Assembly: GCA_905236885.1 (NCBI GenBank)
Contig: CAJOQK010000014.1
Span: 1-39,700 of the forward strand
Reading direction: 5' to 3'
DNA: 39,700 bases
DNA from: an uncultured Bacteroidales bacterium
Lineage (GTDB): Bacteria; Bacteroidota; Bacteroidia; Bacteroidales; WCHB1-69
A program made the translations under genes and the position numbers. The notes under the pieces are model-generated. The model searched no databases and was not told the origin of the DNA. It saw only the letters and a program-made list of their open reading frames with translations. Of the stretch, positions 1 to 8,620 are shown piece after piece (positions within the stretch are counted from its first letter, which is position 1; every line of letters starts with the position of its first letter).

Positions 1-203
1 ACCTCCCTGCGGAGCAGCTTGCTGCGGGGCGAGCGGCGGTGCCATTTCTTCAGCTTTTTCAGATCCACCTCCGGCACCGGCATGTTTGCCAACTTTTTTT
101 TATATGCCGCCCAGGCCCTGAAATAGGGTTCCATATCCAAATCCTCTTCCAGGTCCTCTTCCAATTTAATTTCCGGGTTCTCTTTCAAACCATTTTCCTT
201 CAT
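1..203 (-). CDS. Small protein coupled to ECF sigma factor, partial (3' end off window)
   Basis: Read on the minus strand, an ATG at 203-201 overlaps the TGA of the sigma gene (ATGA, 4-bp overlap), so the two are almost surely co-transcribed and translationally coupled. The 67 visible codons begin MKENGLKENPEIKLEEDLEE and then become basic (KKLKKWHRR around residues 49-57). There is an acidic stretch, a WAAYKKK helix near residue 31 and no membrane segment in the visible part. The position directly after an ECF sigma gene suggests an anti-sigma factor or other sigma partner, but this is inference from location only. I do not recognise the family. The gene runs off the left edge, so a downstream membrane helix cannot be excluded. 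Confidence 0.6.
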   Translation of the reverse strand, partial: MKENGLKENPEIKLEEDLEEDLDMEPYFRAWAAYKKKLANMPVPEVDLKKLKKWHRRSPRSKLLRRE

Positions 204-721
204 TCTTGTTCTCTATTATTAAGTTTCTTTAATTTCAATTTGATACGGTTGACCATGGTGGAGACGTTTGTCTCCGACAAGGAAAGCTCGCGTGCGATTT
301 CCGCCTGCGGAACACGGTCAAGATACATGTCAATCAGCGTTTTTTCTTTGATTTCCAGCTGTTCCGTCAGCGTATACAGCTCTGCCATCAGGGGATCGCT
401 CCCGCTGTCCTCCAGCACCTCTTCCATCTCCTGTGTGAGGGGAATCGTTTCCGGAAGCTGATTCTCCTTCTTGTCACTGTTGATGGCGGTGTTGACGGCA
501 ACCCTATATACCCATGCCTTTTCAAGTCCTTTGTTCCGGAAAACCCTTATGCCATTCCACAAGTTGCACATAATTTCACAGTACAGCGCATCCCTCAGGT
601 AGGTGTCATCCGGAAAGAAACTTCTGCACAGAGCGCAAATAGTGTCGTTATGCCTTTTGACCAAAAGTGCCAACTCCGATTCCATTCCAGAAGCCAAATC
701 CGTTTTCTTGCGTATGCCCAT
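200..721 (-). CDS. ECF-type RNA polymerase sigma factor (sigma-70 family)
   Basis: A 173-residue protein starting at ATG 721-719, preceded on the minus strand by GAGGGA seven bases upstream. A longer reading to 781 adds 20 hydrophobic residues and is less likely. The N-terminal half resembles sigma region 2 (ALYCEIMCNLWNGIRVFRNKG, then AWVYRVAVNTAIN). The C-terminal half is a region 4 helix-turn-helix (VPQAEIARELSLSETNVSTMVNRIKLKLKKL). There is no region 1 or 3, as expected for the ECF group. It would bring core RNA polymerase to a small regulon, probably under control of a partner; the next gene overlaps its stop by 4 bp. The regulon cannot be told from this sequence. Length and layout match short ECF sigma factors common in Bacteroidota. 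Confidence 0.85.
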   Translation of the reverse strand: MGIRKKTDLASGMESELALLVKRHNDTICALCRSFFPDDTYLRDALYCEIMCNLWNGIRVFRNKGLEKAWVYRVAVNTAINSDKKENQLPETIPLTQEMEEVLEDSGSDPLMAELYTLTEQLEIKEKTLIDMYLDRVPQAEIARELSLSETNVSTMVNRIKLKLKKLNNREQE

Positions 722-1142
722 AAGATGTCCCTCTATATATATAAACAACAAAATGACCCCAAATCTCACAAAAAATTGCAAAAAAATTGCAAAAAAAAAG
801 CAGATTTTTTACAAAACACTGTCTTACTTGTATTTACATTTTTACAAAAAAATGGAAGAATGGTAAGACAGGCCTGACGGTCAAACTCCGATGGAATACA
901 TTCAAAAATATATCATAACATCTTGTATAGTATATAGTTATTAATTTTTTTGCAATAATTGACTGTGGGGGGTAGGTTCATATTGGAATTTTAAGGAAAT
1001 TTGTAACCTGATTGTTTTAATCACTAAAATTAATTTAATTTATTGGCTTTAATGTAATAAACACATAGATATATATTGAAAACCCCAATGCTTTTTGCTT
1101 AAATGGGGCATAAATATTATAAACCGATATCAGACAGACTTT
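722..1142. other. AT-rich intergenic region between divergent sigma and threonine aldolase genes
   Basis: About 420 bp with no convincing gene. It holds poly-A runs, including two tandem 11-bp units ATTGCAAAAAA at 775-796, and a GC-poor core. A possible hairpin CCCCA (1083-1087) / TGGGG (1104-1108) lies 35 bases before the threonine aldolase start. I do not find an exact TAnnTTTG promoter box on either strand. Two short plus-strand readings (603-866, 650-877) overlap the sigma gene and look spurious. Confidence 0.6.
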
Positions 1143-2180
1143 ATGAAACGAGGATTCGGAAGCGACAATCATGCCGGAGTCAGCCCGGAAGTGTTGGAAG
1201 CGTTAGCGGCTGCCAACCTGGAGCATGCGCTGGCATACGGGGAGGATGAACAGAGCGTGGCCCTGACCGCCCTGTTCAAAAGCCATTTCGGGGAAAAGGC
1301 CGAAGTGTTTCCGGTTTTCAACGGAACCGGTGCCAACACCCTCTGCATCGACAGCATGGCCCGCTCCCACGAGGCGGTGATTTGTGCCGACACCGCCCAC
1401 ATCAACGTGGACGAATGCGGCTCCATACAGCGTGTGGTGGGCTGCCGCCTGCTCAATGTCCCCACTCCCGACGGCAAGCTGACACCGGAACTTATCCGTA
1501 CCCAAATGCACGGATTCGGATTCCAGCACCATTCCCAACCCAAGGTCATCAGCATCACCCAACCCACCGAACTGGGCACCCTCTACACCCTGGATGAAAT
1601 CAAAGCCATTGTGGATCTGGCGCACAGCCACCAGATGTATGTGCACATGGACGGGGCGCGATTGGCCAACGCTGCGGTCGCCTTACAGAAAAATTTCTAC
1701 GAAATGACCACAGGATCAGGCATTGACGCTCTATCATTCGGCGGTACCAAAAACGGACTGATGATGGGTGAGGCAGTGGTGCTGCTCAACCCCGCCCTTT
1801 CCAAAAATTTCCTCTACCGCCGCAAACAGGCAATGCAGCTCTGCAGCAAAATGCGCTTTCTTTCCGCCCAGTTCACCGCCTATTTCCAGCAGGAGCTGTG
1901 GCGGAGAAACGCCGAACATGCCAACCGCATGGCGCAGCAGCTTTACCAGACGGTCAAAGGGCTCCCGCACCTGAAGGTGATGTATCCGGTGCAGGCCAAC
2001 GCTGTTTTTGTCCAACTGCCGCGAGAGGTGTGGAAAGCCTTGCAGGAACGCTACTTTTTTTACGAATGGGATGAATCCCAAGATATTGTCCGCTGGATGT
2101 GCGCCTTTGACACCACAATGGAGGATATTAGGGATTTTTCAGATACTTTGCTTACACTTTTGAACCAATATCAGAAATAA
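1143..2180 (+). CDS. ltaE: Low-specificity L-threonine aldolase
   Basis: A 345-residue PLP enzyme of fold type I that cleaves L-threonine or allo-threonine to glycine and acetaldehyde in the cytoplasm. Visible family marks are the N-terminal GFGSDNHAGVSPEVL, YGEDEQSV, FNGTGAN, the cofactor-contacting HMDGARLANA and the Schiff-base lysine in SFGGTKNGLM (Lys203). I chose ATG 1143 because MKRGFGSDNHAG is where the family normally begins; an in-frame extension to 1095 adds 16 residues with no family character. The next gene starts one base after the stop, so it heads a unit with an aldo/keto reductase and an S9 peptidase. Length is normal for the family. Confidence 0.92.
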   Translation: MKRGFGSDNHAGVSPEVLEALAAANLEHALAYGEDEQSVALTALFKSHFGEKAEVFPVFNGTGANTLCIDSMARSHEAVICADTAHINVDECGSIQRVVGCRLLNVPTPDGKLTPELIRTQMHGFGFQHHSQPKVISITQPTELGTLYTLDEIKAIVDLAHSHQMYVHMDGARLANAAVALQKNFYEMTTGSGIDALSFGGTKNGLMMGEAVVLLNPALSKNFLYRRKQAMQLCSKMRFLSAQFTAYFQQELWRRNAEHANRMAQQLYQTVKGLPHLKVMYPVQANAVFVQLPREVWKALQERYFFYEWDESQDIVRWMCAFDTTMEDIRDFSDTLLTLLNQYQK

Positions 2181-2181
2181 C

Positions 2182-3195
2182 ATGCATACAGTCACTTTAG
2201 GAAAAAGCCAGATCACAGTTCCCAAAAACGGGTTCGGAGCCCTGCCAATCCAGCGCATCTCTCTGAAAGAGGCGGTATATCTGTTACAGAAAGCCTTTGA
2301 CAACGGGATGTACTACTTCGACACCGCCCGTTTCTACACGGACAGCGAAGAGAAATTGGGAGCCGCTTTCCAAGGCAAAAGGGACCAGATTATCATAAGT
2401 TCCAAAACGGGGGCAACCTCCGCTGAAAATTTTTGGAAAGACTTGGAAATTAGCTTAAAACTGCTGAAAACCGATTACATCGACCTTTACCAGTTCCACA
2501 ATCCCGCCTTCTGCCCAAAACCCGGTGACGGCAGCGGACTGTACGAAGCGATGCTGGAGGCACAAAAACAGGGAAAAGTGAAGCACATAGGCATCTCCAA
2601 CCACCGGCTGGCCGTTGCCACGGAAGCCATTGCCTCCGGCCTCTACGAAACCCTGCAGTTCCCATTCTCCTACCTGGCTACCGATGAAGACCTGCGCATC
2701 GTCCGGATGTGCCGGGAGGCCAACATGGGATTCATCGCCATGAAAGCCCTGGCCGGCGGTCTCATCACCAACGCCGCTGCCGCCTACGCCTATCTGGCGC
2801 AGTTTGAACATGTGGTGCCAATCTGGGGCATCCAGCGAGAAAGTGAATTAGACGAATTCATTGGTTTCCAAGATAATCCACCCTCACTGACCGATGATCT
2901 CATAGCACTGATCCGGAAAGACCGCGAGGAGCTGTCGGGCAATTTTTGCCGTGGCTGCGGCTATTGCGAACCCTGCCCCGCAGGCATTGAAATCAACAAC
3001 TGCAACCGCATGAGCCTATTTCTGAAACGCGCCCCATTAAGCGTTTACCTGACAGCGGAATGGGCGGAAAAGATGAAAAAAATAGAAAATTGCATCCATT
3101 GCGGCCAGTGCGCCAAAAAATGCCCCTACGGCCTGAACACGCCGGAACTGCTCCAACAGAATTACGAAGATTTCAAAAAAATGTGGAAATATTAA
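2182..3195 (+). CDS. Aldo/keto reductase with C-terminal 4Fe-4S ferredoxin domain
   Basis: A 337-residue protein. The first ~250 residues form an AKR TIM barrel: FDTARFYTDSEEKLG carries the catalytic Asp/Tyr region, IISSKTG the lysine and LYQFHN the histidine. The C-terminal ~90 residues carry two cysteine clusters typical of 4Fe-4S binding, CRGCGYCEPCPAG and CIHCGQCAKKCPYG. This fused layout is a known subgroup of predicted oxidoreductases; substrate and electron partner are not known to me. It starts one base after the threonine aldolase stop and ends 11 bases before the peptidase start, so the three genes are probably co-transcribed. I see no reason from sequence for a shared pathway. Confidence 0.88.
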   Translation: MHTVTLGKSQITVPKNGFGALPIQRISLKEAVYLLQKAFDNGMYYFDTARFYTDSEEKLGAAFQGKRDQIIISSKTGATSAENFWKDLEISLKLLKTDYIDLYQFHNPAFCPKPGDGSGLYEAMLEAQKQGKVKHIGISNHRLAVATEAIASGLYETLQFPFSYLATDEDLRIVRMCREANMGFIAMKALAGGLITNAAAAYAYLAQFEHVVPIWGIQRESELDEFIGFQDNPPSLTDDLIALIRKDREELSGNFCRGCGYCEPCPAGIEINNCNRMSLFLKRAPLSVYLTAEWAEKMKKIENCIHCGQCAKKCPYGLNTPELLQQNYEDFKKMWKY

Positions 3196-3206
3196 AACAA
3201 CCGAAC

Positions 3207-5336
3207 ATGTATCTCAAAAAAACATTTATCTTTATGATAGCTATCTCTTTAGCTTGCACCGCCTGTAAAAAGAAACAGGTGGAAACCGAAAAACCGGTCC
3301 AAAATGTGATTGAAAAGCCGCAACTGACGGTCGAAAACGGCCGGTTCACACCGGAAATCATGTGGGGACTTGGAAAAATGGGTGGCTCAGCCGTCTCACC
3401 CGACGGAAAACAGATTGCCTACACCGTCACCTACTACAGTATGGAACAGAACAAGGGCAACGCCGAACTCTATGTGATGAACATTGACGGAAGCGATGTC
3501 CGGAGGCTGACCACCACACCTGAAAACGAAAGCTGCCCGCAATGGGCGGATGCGGAAAACATCGCATTCATGCGCGGACAGAAAATCATGAACATCAATC
3601 TTTCCACCATGGCGGAAAGCTGTCTGGGCGAATTTGAGCAGGCCATCGAGGAGTTCCGCTTCTCACCGGACGGCACACGTCTGCTCTACTCCGCCACGCT
3701 TCCGGTCAAAAGGCTGCAGTCAGTGGAAAAACTGTACGAAGGGCTTGACAAGACCACGGGCCGCATCAACGAGGATTTGATGTACCGCCATTGGGACGGC
3801 TGGGTGGACGAATATCCGCACATTTTCCTTGCCAGTTTGGACAGCAGCCGGAAAATCGACACCCAAAACCCGGTCGACATACTTGAGGGTGAACCCTACG
3901 AATGCCCGATGCGTCCATGGGGTGGGCTGGAACAGGTCTCCTGGTCACCTGACGGAAGCCAGATCGCCTACACCTGCCGCAAAAAAACGGGCAAGGAGTA
4001 CGCCCTTTCCACCAATTCGGACATCTACCTGTATGACATAGCCTCCAAACAGACCACCAACCTCAGTGAAGGGATGATGGGCTACGACCAGAACCCTGTC
4101 TTTTCCCACGACGGAAAGAGCATCGCCTGGGAAAGCATGGAGCATGACGGCTACGAATCGGACAAGACCCGTCTGATAGTTTACCGTTTCGACACAAAGG
4201 AACATAATGACTATACCGAAAACTTCTACTATGGGGTCAGCAGCATCGCCTTCCGTGCGGATGACGCGGAGATTTTTGCTGTGGTGATGTACCGTGGCAC
4301 CCAGGAGGTTTTCGCCTTCTCCCTCAACGACGGAGCCATCCGCCAGGTGACCAAAGGCATCCATGACATCAACGGCATTGAAATCAGCGGCGACCAGATT
4401 ATCGCCCAGGAGGTTTCCATGAGCCATCCGGCCGAGCTGTTCGCCTATCCGCTGAACGGCACGGAAAGTGAAGGCAAACAGCTGACCGCCATCAACACGG
4501 AGGTGCTTGACCAGTGCCGCATGGGCAAAACGGAGCCGCGCTGGATCAAAACCACCGACAATAAGGATATGTTGGTGTGGGTGATCTATCCCTACGACTA
4601 TGACAGCAGCAAAACCTACCCTGCCCTGCTCTTCTGCGAAGGCGGCCCACAAAGCATGGTGAGCCAGTTTTGGAGCACCCGCTGGAATTTCCAGGTGATG
4701 AGCGGCGCGGGCTATTTCATCATCGCCCCCAACCGCAGGGGATGCCCGGGCTTCGGCACCGCCTGGTGTGAAGAGATTAGCGGCGACTACGGCGGACTCT
4801 GCATGAAGGACTACATGCAGGCCACCGATGTGATTGCCAAAGAAATGCCACAAATCGACGCCAACCGTATTGGTGCCTGCGGCGCCTCCTTCGGAGCCTA
4901 CAGCATCTACTGGCTTGCAGGCCACAACTACGGGGCAAAAGACTACAACGAAGGCCGCCGCTTCAAGGCTTTCCTCGCCCACAACGGCATGTTCAACTTC
5001 GAGCAGCAGTGCCTGGAGACCGAGGAATACTGGTTCACCAACTGGGATTTGGGCGGACCCTACTGGGAAAAGAACGCCAAAACAGCCCATTCCTATGCCA
5101 ATTCCCCTCATCGTTTCGTGGAAAAATGGAACACGCCCATCTGCGTCATACACAGCGAATTCGATTACCGCATCGTGGCCTCGCAGGGCATGGCCGCCTA
5201 CAATGCCGCCAAACTGCGCGGCCTGGAGGCACGCTACCTCTACTTCCCGGATGAAAGCCACTGGGTGCTGAAACCGCAGAACAGCCTGCTCTGGCACCGC
5301 AACTTCATCGACTGGTTCGACAAGTATTTGAAATAA
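3207..5336 (+). CDS. S9-family prolyl oligopeptidase-type dipeptidyl-peptidase, lipoprotein
   Basis: A 709-residue exported peptidase. It starts at ATG 3207 with a signal sequence (MYLKKTFIFMIAISLACTAC) that has two candidate lipidation cysteines, Cys17 and Cys20; KKK after Cys20 makes the latter likelier. The N-terminal two thirds is a WD/TolB-like beta-propeller with recurring SPDGxxIAY motifs. The C-terminal third is an alpha/beta hydrolase with Ser561 in GASFGAYS, Asp653 in SEFDYR and His685 in DESHW. It resembles the DPP5-like S9C group of Bacteroidota, which removes dipeptides from peptides in the periplasm, but assignment to DPP5 rather than a sister group is uncertain. A reading that starts further upstream (3060) would overlap the reductase and lose the signal peptide. 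Confidence 0.88.
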   Translation: MYLKKTFIFMIAISLACTACKKKQVETEKPVQNVIEKPQLTVENGRFTPEIMWGLGKMGGSAVSPDGKQIAYTVTYYSMEQNKGNAELYVMNIDGSDVRRLTTTPENESCPQWADAENIAFMRGQKIMNINLSTMAESCLGEFEQAIEEFRFSPDGTRLLYSATLPVKRLQSVEKLYEGLDKTTGRINEDLMYRHWDGWVDEYPHIFLASLDSSRKIDTQNPVDILEGEPYECPMRPWGGLEQVSWSPDGSQIAYTCRKKTGKEYALSTNSDIYLYDIASKQTTNLSEGMMGYDQNPVFSHDGKSIAWESMEHDGYESDKTRLIVYRFDTKEHNDYTENFYYGVSSIAFRADDAEIFAVVMYRGTQEVFAFSLNDGAIRQVTKGIHDINGIEISGDQIIAQEVSMSHPAELFAYPLNGTESEGKQLTAINTEVLDQCRMGKTEPRWIKTTDNKDMLVWVIYPYDYDSSKTYPALLFCEGGPQSMVSQFWSTRWNFQVMSGAGYFIIAPNRRGCPGFGTAWCEEISGDYGGLCMKDYMQATDVIAKEMPQIDANRIGACGASFGAYSIYWLAGHNYGAKDYNEGRRFKAFLAHNGMFNFEQQCLETEEYWFTNWDLGGPYWEKNAKTAHSYANSPHRFVEKWNTPICVIHSEFDYRIVASQGMAAYNAAKLRGLEARYLYFPDESHWVLKPQNSLLWHRNFIDWFDKYLK

Positions 5337-5441
5337 AAATTTTTCTTTCTAAAAATATTTGATATATAATATTTTTTAAAAAATTTTTATCAACATTTAA
5401 ATTTTTTTTTGAAAAATGTATTTTCATAAAAGGCAAATATG

Positions 5442-5449
5442 TATTTTTG
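5442..5449 (+). promoter_or_regulatory. Bacteroidota -7 box upstream of repetitive lipoprotein
   Basis: TATTTTTG matches TAnnTTTG and lies 34 bases before the ATG at 5484. No clear TTTG element stands 19-21 bp upstream. The surrounding region 5337-5483 is extremely AT-rich. Confidence 0.5.
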
Positions 5450-5483
5450 TAAAATTATTTAATCAATAAAAACATCATTCAAA

Positions 5484-5948
5484 ATGAAAAAGTTAGTTAG
5501 TTTATTTGTGGTAGCGGGTCTGCTTTTTGTCGCTTGCAATAACAACAAGCCCGCTGAACCGGAAGAAGTAGTTGAACCGGAAGAGGTGGAAGAAATTGTT
5601 GAAGAACCGGAAGAGGTGGAGGAAGTGGCTGAAGCCCCAGCAGAAGAAGCGGCAAAGCCAGTGGCGAAAAAAGCTGCTGCCAAAAAAGCGGTGAATGTCA
5701 CTGTGGCCAACAAGGAAACCGCCAAGAAAGTTGAGGTGAACACCAACAACAAAACCACAGCTACTGTGCAGCAAAGCAAAACTGCCGATGCAAGCAACTC
5801 CAACGCCAAAACCGTTGAAGTGAAAACCAACAATGTGACCACCAATGTCACCATCACCCCGACTACTGCCGAAACTCCTGTAACCAAAGAGGCAACCGCC
5901 ACAGAAGTATCTGTCAAAAGCGGAAAAACCTACAACATCAAAAAATAG
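5484..5948 (+). CDS. Low-complexity acidic/lysine-rich lipoprotein
   Basis: A 154-residue protein of unknown function. It begins with a lipoprotein signal (MKKLVSLFVVAGLLFVAC, lipid-attachment Cys18). After NNNKP comes an acidic stretch with three PEEV units (about residues 27-45), encoded by imperfect DNA repeats of gaaccggaagargt at 5556, 5574 and 5604. Then come an Ala/Lys segment (AKKAAAKKAV) and a Thr/Asn/Val-rich tail (TTNVTITPTTAE). The composition suggests an extended, disordered periplasmic or surface stalk with opposite charges in adjacent blocks. No enzyme motif is seen. It stands alone between a -7 box and a strong terminator, so it is probably a single-gene, well-expressed transcript. 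Low complexity makes any family search unreliable. Confidence 0.8.
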   Translation: MKKLVSLFVVAGLLFVACNNNKPAEPEEVVEPEEVEEIVEEPEEVEEVAEAPAEEAAKPVAKKAAAKKAVNVTVANKETAKKVEVNTNNKTTATVQQSKTADASNSNAKTVEVKTNNVTTNVTITPTTAETPVTKEATATEVSVKSGKTYNIKK

Positions 5949-5967
5949 TGACTATTTATAAATTCTT

Positions 5968-6005
5968 ATAAAATAAAGAGGAATGCACATTCCTCTTTAT
6001 TTTAT
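5968..6005 (+). terminator. Strong hairpin terminator after lipoprotein gene
   Basis: A perfect 18-bp inverted repeat (5968-5985 and 5988-6005) with a GAGGAATG / CATTCCTC core and flanking A and T runs. It is 20 bases after the lipoprotein stop. The symmetric A/T flanks would allow it to act on both strands. Confidence 0.85.
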
Positions 6006-6079
6006 ATCTAAACATGATTCCAATATGCAATAAAAAGAACGGGAGGCACGCTTCATTTTTCTCCACCTCATGGGGAAAG

Positions 6080-7231
6080 ATGAAAAAAAAACGCATAGGC
6101 ATGGCTTCCCTCATCTTTTTGATTATCCTCACCTGTATAGCCATTGCAGGTTACCTCATAACTCCCGACCATACCCCCTACTGCAATGAGCAAATTCTGG
6201 AAGTCAGGCTGCTGAAACCGAGAAGTAGTGTCAAAATACTGAAAATAAGGAAGAACAAATCTATAGAAAAAAAATCCTTCTTTCACCGTATGCTGTTCGG
6301 TGAGGAGAACCCATACACCCCTGTTCCCATTACCGGATATCATTTCAAGGGAGATTCCATTATGGTAGCCCTCTACAACGAAATTCCCCCTTTCCAATAC
6401 AAATCATATCATCTGTTGGATGTATGCTTCCCACTGCATGAAAAGGCCCCTGTCACAAAAAATGGAGACATTTTCACATTCCATGACATACAATCAAATG
6501 AAAATAAGATAAAAAGGTCGGAATTGGAAAAAATGATAGAGGAAAAATGTCTTCAAGACAAACTTTTTATCCTAGGAACCGATCGGTACGGCAGGGACAT
6601 GCTGAGCCAATTGGTCATTGGGGCAAGAATAAGTCTCTCCATCGGATTCATAGCTGTCTGCATTGCGCTTTTCATCGGCATATTTTTGGGTTCGGTTGCA
6701 GGATATTACGGTGGGAAAACTGATGACATCATCTCATGGTTCATCAACGTTGTGTGGTCCGTACCTACCCTTTTGCTTGTAATTGCAATCAGTTTTGTGT
6801 TGGGAGCAGGATTCTGGCAAGTTTTCATCGCCATCGGACTCACTGCCTGGGTAGATATAGCACGTGTTGTAAGGGGACAGTTCATCAGCTACAAGGAAAA
6901 AGAATATGTGGAATCTGCCAAATCAATGGGTTTCAAAAATTTCACCATAATGTTCAGACATATCCTCCCTAATCTGAATGGAACTATACTGGTGATTTGC
7001 GCCTCAAATTTTGCCTCCGCCATCCTTACAGAAGCCGGACTTAGTTTTTTGGGAATTGGAGTACAGTCACCCATGCCCTCATGGGGAAGCATGATAAAGG
7101 AAAACTACGGCTACATCATCTTGGATTATGCCTACCTTGCAATAGTTCCAGGAATCGCCATTGTTATGTTAGTACTTGCTTTTATGCTATTAGGAAATAC
7201 TTTAAGAGATATTTCAGATGTCAGGGAATGA
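6080..7231 (+). CDS. ABC transporter permease of the DppC/OppC type, solitary
   Basis: A 383-residue inner-membrane protein from ATG 6080 (MKKKRIGMASLIFLIILTC). A reading from 6014 adds 22 residues not typical of the family. TM1 is at residues ~8-25. A periplasmic segment of about 150 residues follows, then LGTDRYGRDMLSQLVIGARISL, the classic DppC/OppC motif, and about five further membrane helices. The cytoplasmic EAA loop is clear (EYVESAKSMGFKN...RHILPNL), which docks on the ATPase. In most DppC proteins the segment between TM1 and LGTDxxGRD is much shorter (about 40-60 residues, from memory), so the insert is unusual or lineage-specific. No DppB, ATPase or binding protein is in the window, so partners must be encoded elsewhere. 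Confidence 0.85.
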   Translation: MKKKRIGMASLIFLIILTCIAIAGYLITPDHTPYCNEQILEVRLLKPRSSVKILKIRKNKSIEKKSFFHRMLFGEENPYTPVPITGYHFKGDSIMVALYNEIPPFQYKSYHLLDVCFPLHEKAPVTKNGDIFTFHDIQSNENKIKRSELEKMIEEKCLQDKLFILGTDRYGRDMLSQLVIGARISLSIGFIAVCIALFIGIFLGSVAGYYGGKTDDIISWFINVVWSVPTLLLVIAISFVLGAGFWQVFIAIGLTAWVDIARVVRGQFISYKEKEYVESAKSMGFKNFTIMFRHILPNLNGTILVICASNFASAILTEAGLSFLGIGVQSPMPSWGSMIKENYGYIILDYAYLAIVPGIAIVMLVLAFMLLGNTLRDISDVRE

Positions 7232-7689
7232 ATTTTTCATTATTTTAACAGCCGTTTGTTATTTCCTGTTTTTTTCCCTCTTCATTTATGTGGATAATTT
7301 TTCCCTAACTTTTTTTTCAACAAAAAATATAAAGCTGCTAACACCTTTTGCCTTTCTATCCTGCTGCCTTTGTGAAAAATTTTATTTTTCAACATTTTTT
7401 CAACCTACATATTATTTTCTAATTTTCAAACATTTGCCCTTAAATAAAACAATATTCCACAAAACATGAAATATCAGCATACTCTATTTTTTGCTTTTCT
7501 TAAAGCATTCATCTTTCTTAAATTGAAAATTACAGGAGAAATATTCCAAAATAAAGTTTTCAACATATTAACAATGCCTATTTATCAAATAAAAATAAAT
7601 AAATTAAATTTTTTCATTAAAAATGATAAGGGAGATTTTATTACTTTTGCAACCTGTAAAAGTGATAGGGAACAAATAAAAAAAACAAC
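7232..7689. other. AT-rich intergenic region before nadA
   Basis: About 460 bp, strongly A+T rich, with no gene I can support. Two short plus-strand readings (7218-7469 and 7466-7708) consist of Phe/Ile/Lys/Asn codons expected from base composition; the first overlaps the permease end and the second runs into nadA. The only recognisable element is a -7 promoter box at 7642. Confidence 0.6.
7642..7649 (+). promoter_or_regulatory. Bacteroidota -7 box upstream of nadA
   Basis: TACTTTTG followed by CA matches TAnnTTTG exactly and lies 40 bases before the nadA ATG. No clear -33 TTTG is found at the usual 19-21 bp. Confidence 0.6.
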
Positions 7690-8610
7690 ATGGAAAAGGA
7701 TTGGGTAAAAGAGATTAATAAGCTGAAAAAAGAGAGGAAAGCGGTAGTTTTGGCACATTATTACACGCTTCCTGAGGTGCAGGATATAGCGGATTGTCTC
7801 GGAGACAGTCTTGCATTGGCGCAGTATGCTGAAAAAACAGATGCGGATATGATTGTTTTTGCCGGTGTACATTTCATGGCTGAAACTGCCAAAATACTGA
7901 ATCCTGACAAAAAGGTTTTAATACCGGATTTTCATTCGCGCTGTTCTTTGGCTGACACCTGTCCTGCCGAAGATTTTGCGGAGTTTAAAAGGGAACATCC
8001 CGACCATAAGGTGATATCATACATAAACTGCAGTGCCGCAATCAAGGTGATGTCCGATGTGATATGCACTTCCGGGAATGCGGAGAAGATAGTGGGAAGT
8101 TTCGGAAAAGATGAACCTCTGATATTTGCGCCGGATGAGAATTTGGGAAGCTATCTGAACAGGAAGCTTGGAAGGGAGATGTTGTTGTGGAATGGAGGTT
8201 GTCATGTTCATTTCCAGTTGGATGAGGAAGATTTGATGGATGCGAGGAAAAAATATCCGGATGCAGTCTTCATAGCTCATCCTGAATGCAGGGAATCGCT
8301 TTTGCGTCATGCTAGTTTTATCGGATCCACCACTGCATTGATAAAATATGTGAAAAACAGTAATGAAAAGAACTTCATTATAGCCACGGAGGAGGGTATT
8401 TTGCATGAGATGAAAAAGGAGGTGAAGGATAAGGAGCTGTTCATCCTTAAAAAGAAAAATCTTCCAAATTATGGTTGTGCTTATATGAAACTTAATAATT
8501 TGGAGAAGATTTATGCCTGTTTGAAGGATGGTGTGAATGAGATTGTGATGGATAAGGAAACCATGGATAAAGCAAGAAAACCGATTCTTAAAATGTTGTC
8601 GTTATCTTAA
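7690..8610 (+). CDS. nadA: Quinolinate synthase A
   Basis: A 306-residue 4Fe-4S enzyme that condenses iminoaspartate (made by NadB) with dihydroxyacetone phosphate to give quinolinate in de novo NAD synthesis. Family marks are VVLAHYYTLPEVQDIAD, GDSLALAQ, FAGVHFMAETAKILNP, the three cluster cysteines at Cys85 (RCSLADTC), Cys171 (NGGCHVH) and Cys263 (NYGCAYMKLNN), and HPECRESLL. Length is normal for the family. Its partner enzymes nadB and nadC lie about 16 and 27 kb away in the same window rather than next to it. gldF follows after 10 bases, so transcription may read through into the gld genes. Confidence 0.95.
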   Translation: MEKDWVKEINKLKKERKAVVLAHYYTLPEVQDIADCLGDSLALAQYAEKTDADMIVFAGVHFMAETAKILNPDKKVLIPDFHSRCSLADTCPAEDFAEFKREHPDHKVISYINCSAAIKVMSDVICTSGNAEKIVGSFGKDEPLIFAPDENLGSYLNRKLGREMLLWNGGCHVHFQLDEEDLMDARKKYPDAVFIAHPECRESLLRHASFIGSTTALIKYVKNSNEKNFIIATEEGILHEMKKEVKDKELFILKKKNLPNYGCAYMKLNNLEKIYACLKDGVNEIVMDKETMDKARKPILKMLSLS

Positions 8611-8620
8611 AAGATTGGAA

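Noticed and set aside
3060-3206. Upstream extension of the S9 peptidase reading
   Set aside because: It would lie inside the ferredoxin domain of the aldo/keto reductase in another frame and hide the clear lipoprotein signal that starts at 3207.
3945-5297. Long minus-strand open frame (450 codons) inside the S9 peptidase gene
   Set aside because: The plus strand has a full S9 peptidase with signal peptide and catalytic triad. The minus frame is open because of codon-position GC bias and has a low-complexity Val/Ala/His-rich translation.
7218-7708. Two short plus-strand readings between the permease and nadA
   Set aside because: They are composed of Phe/Ile/Lys/Asn codons typical of AT-rich noncoding DNA, overlap real genes at both ends and have no recognisable motif.
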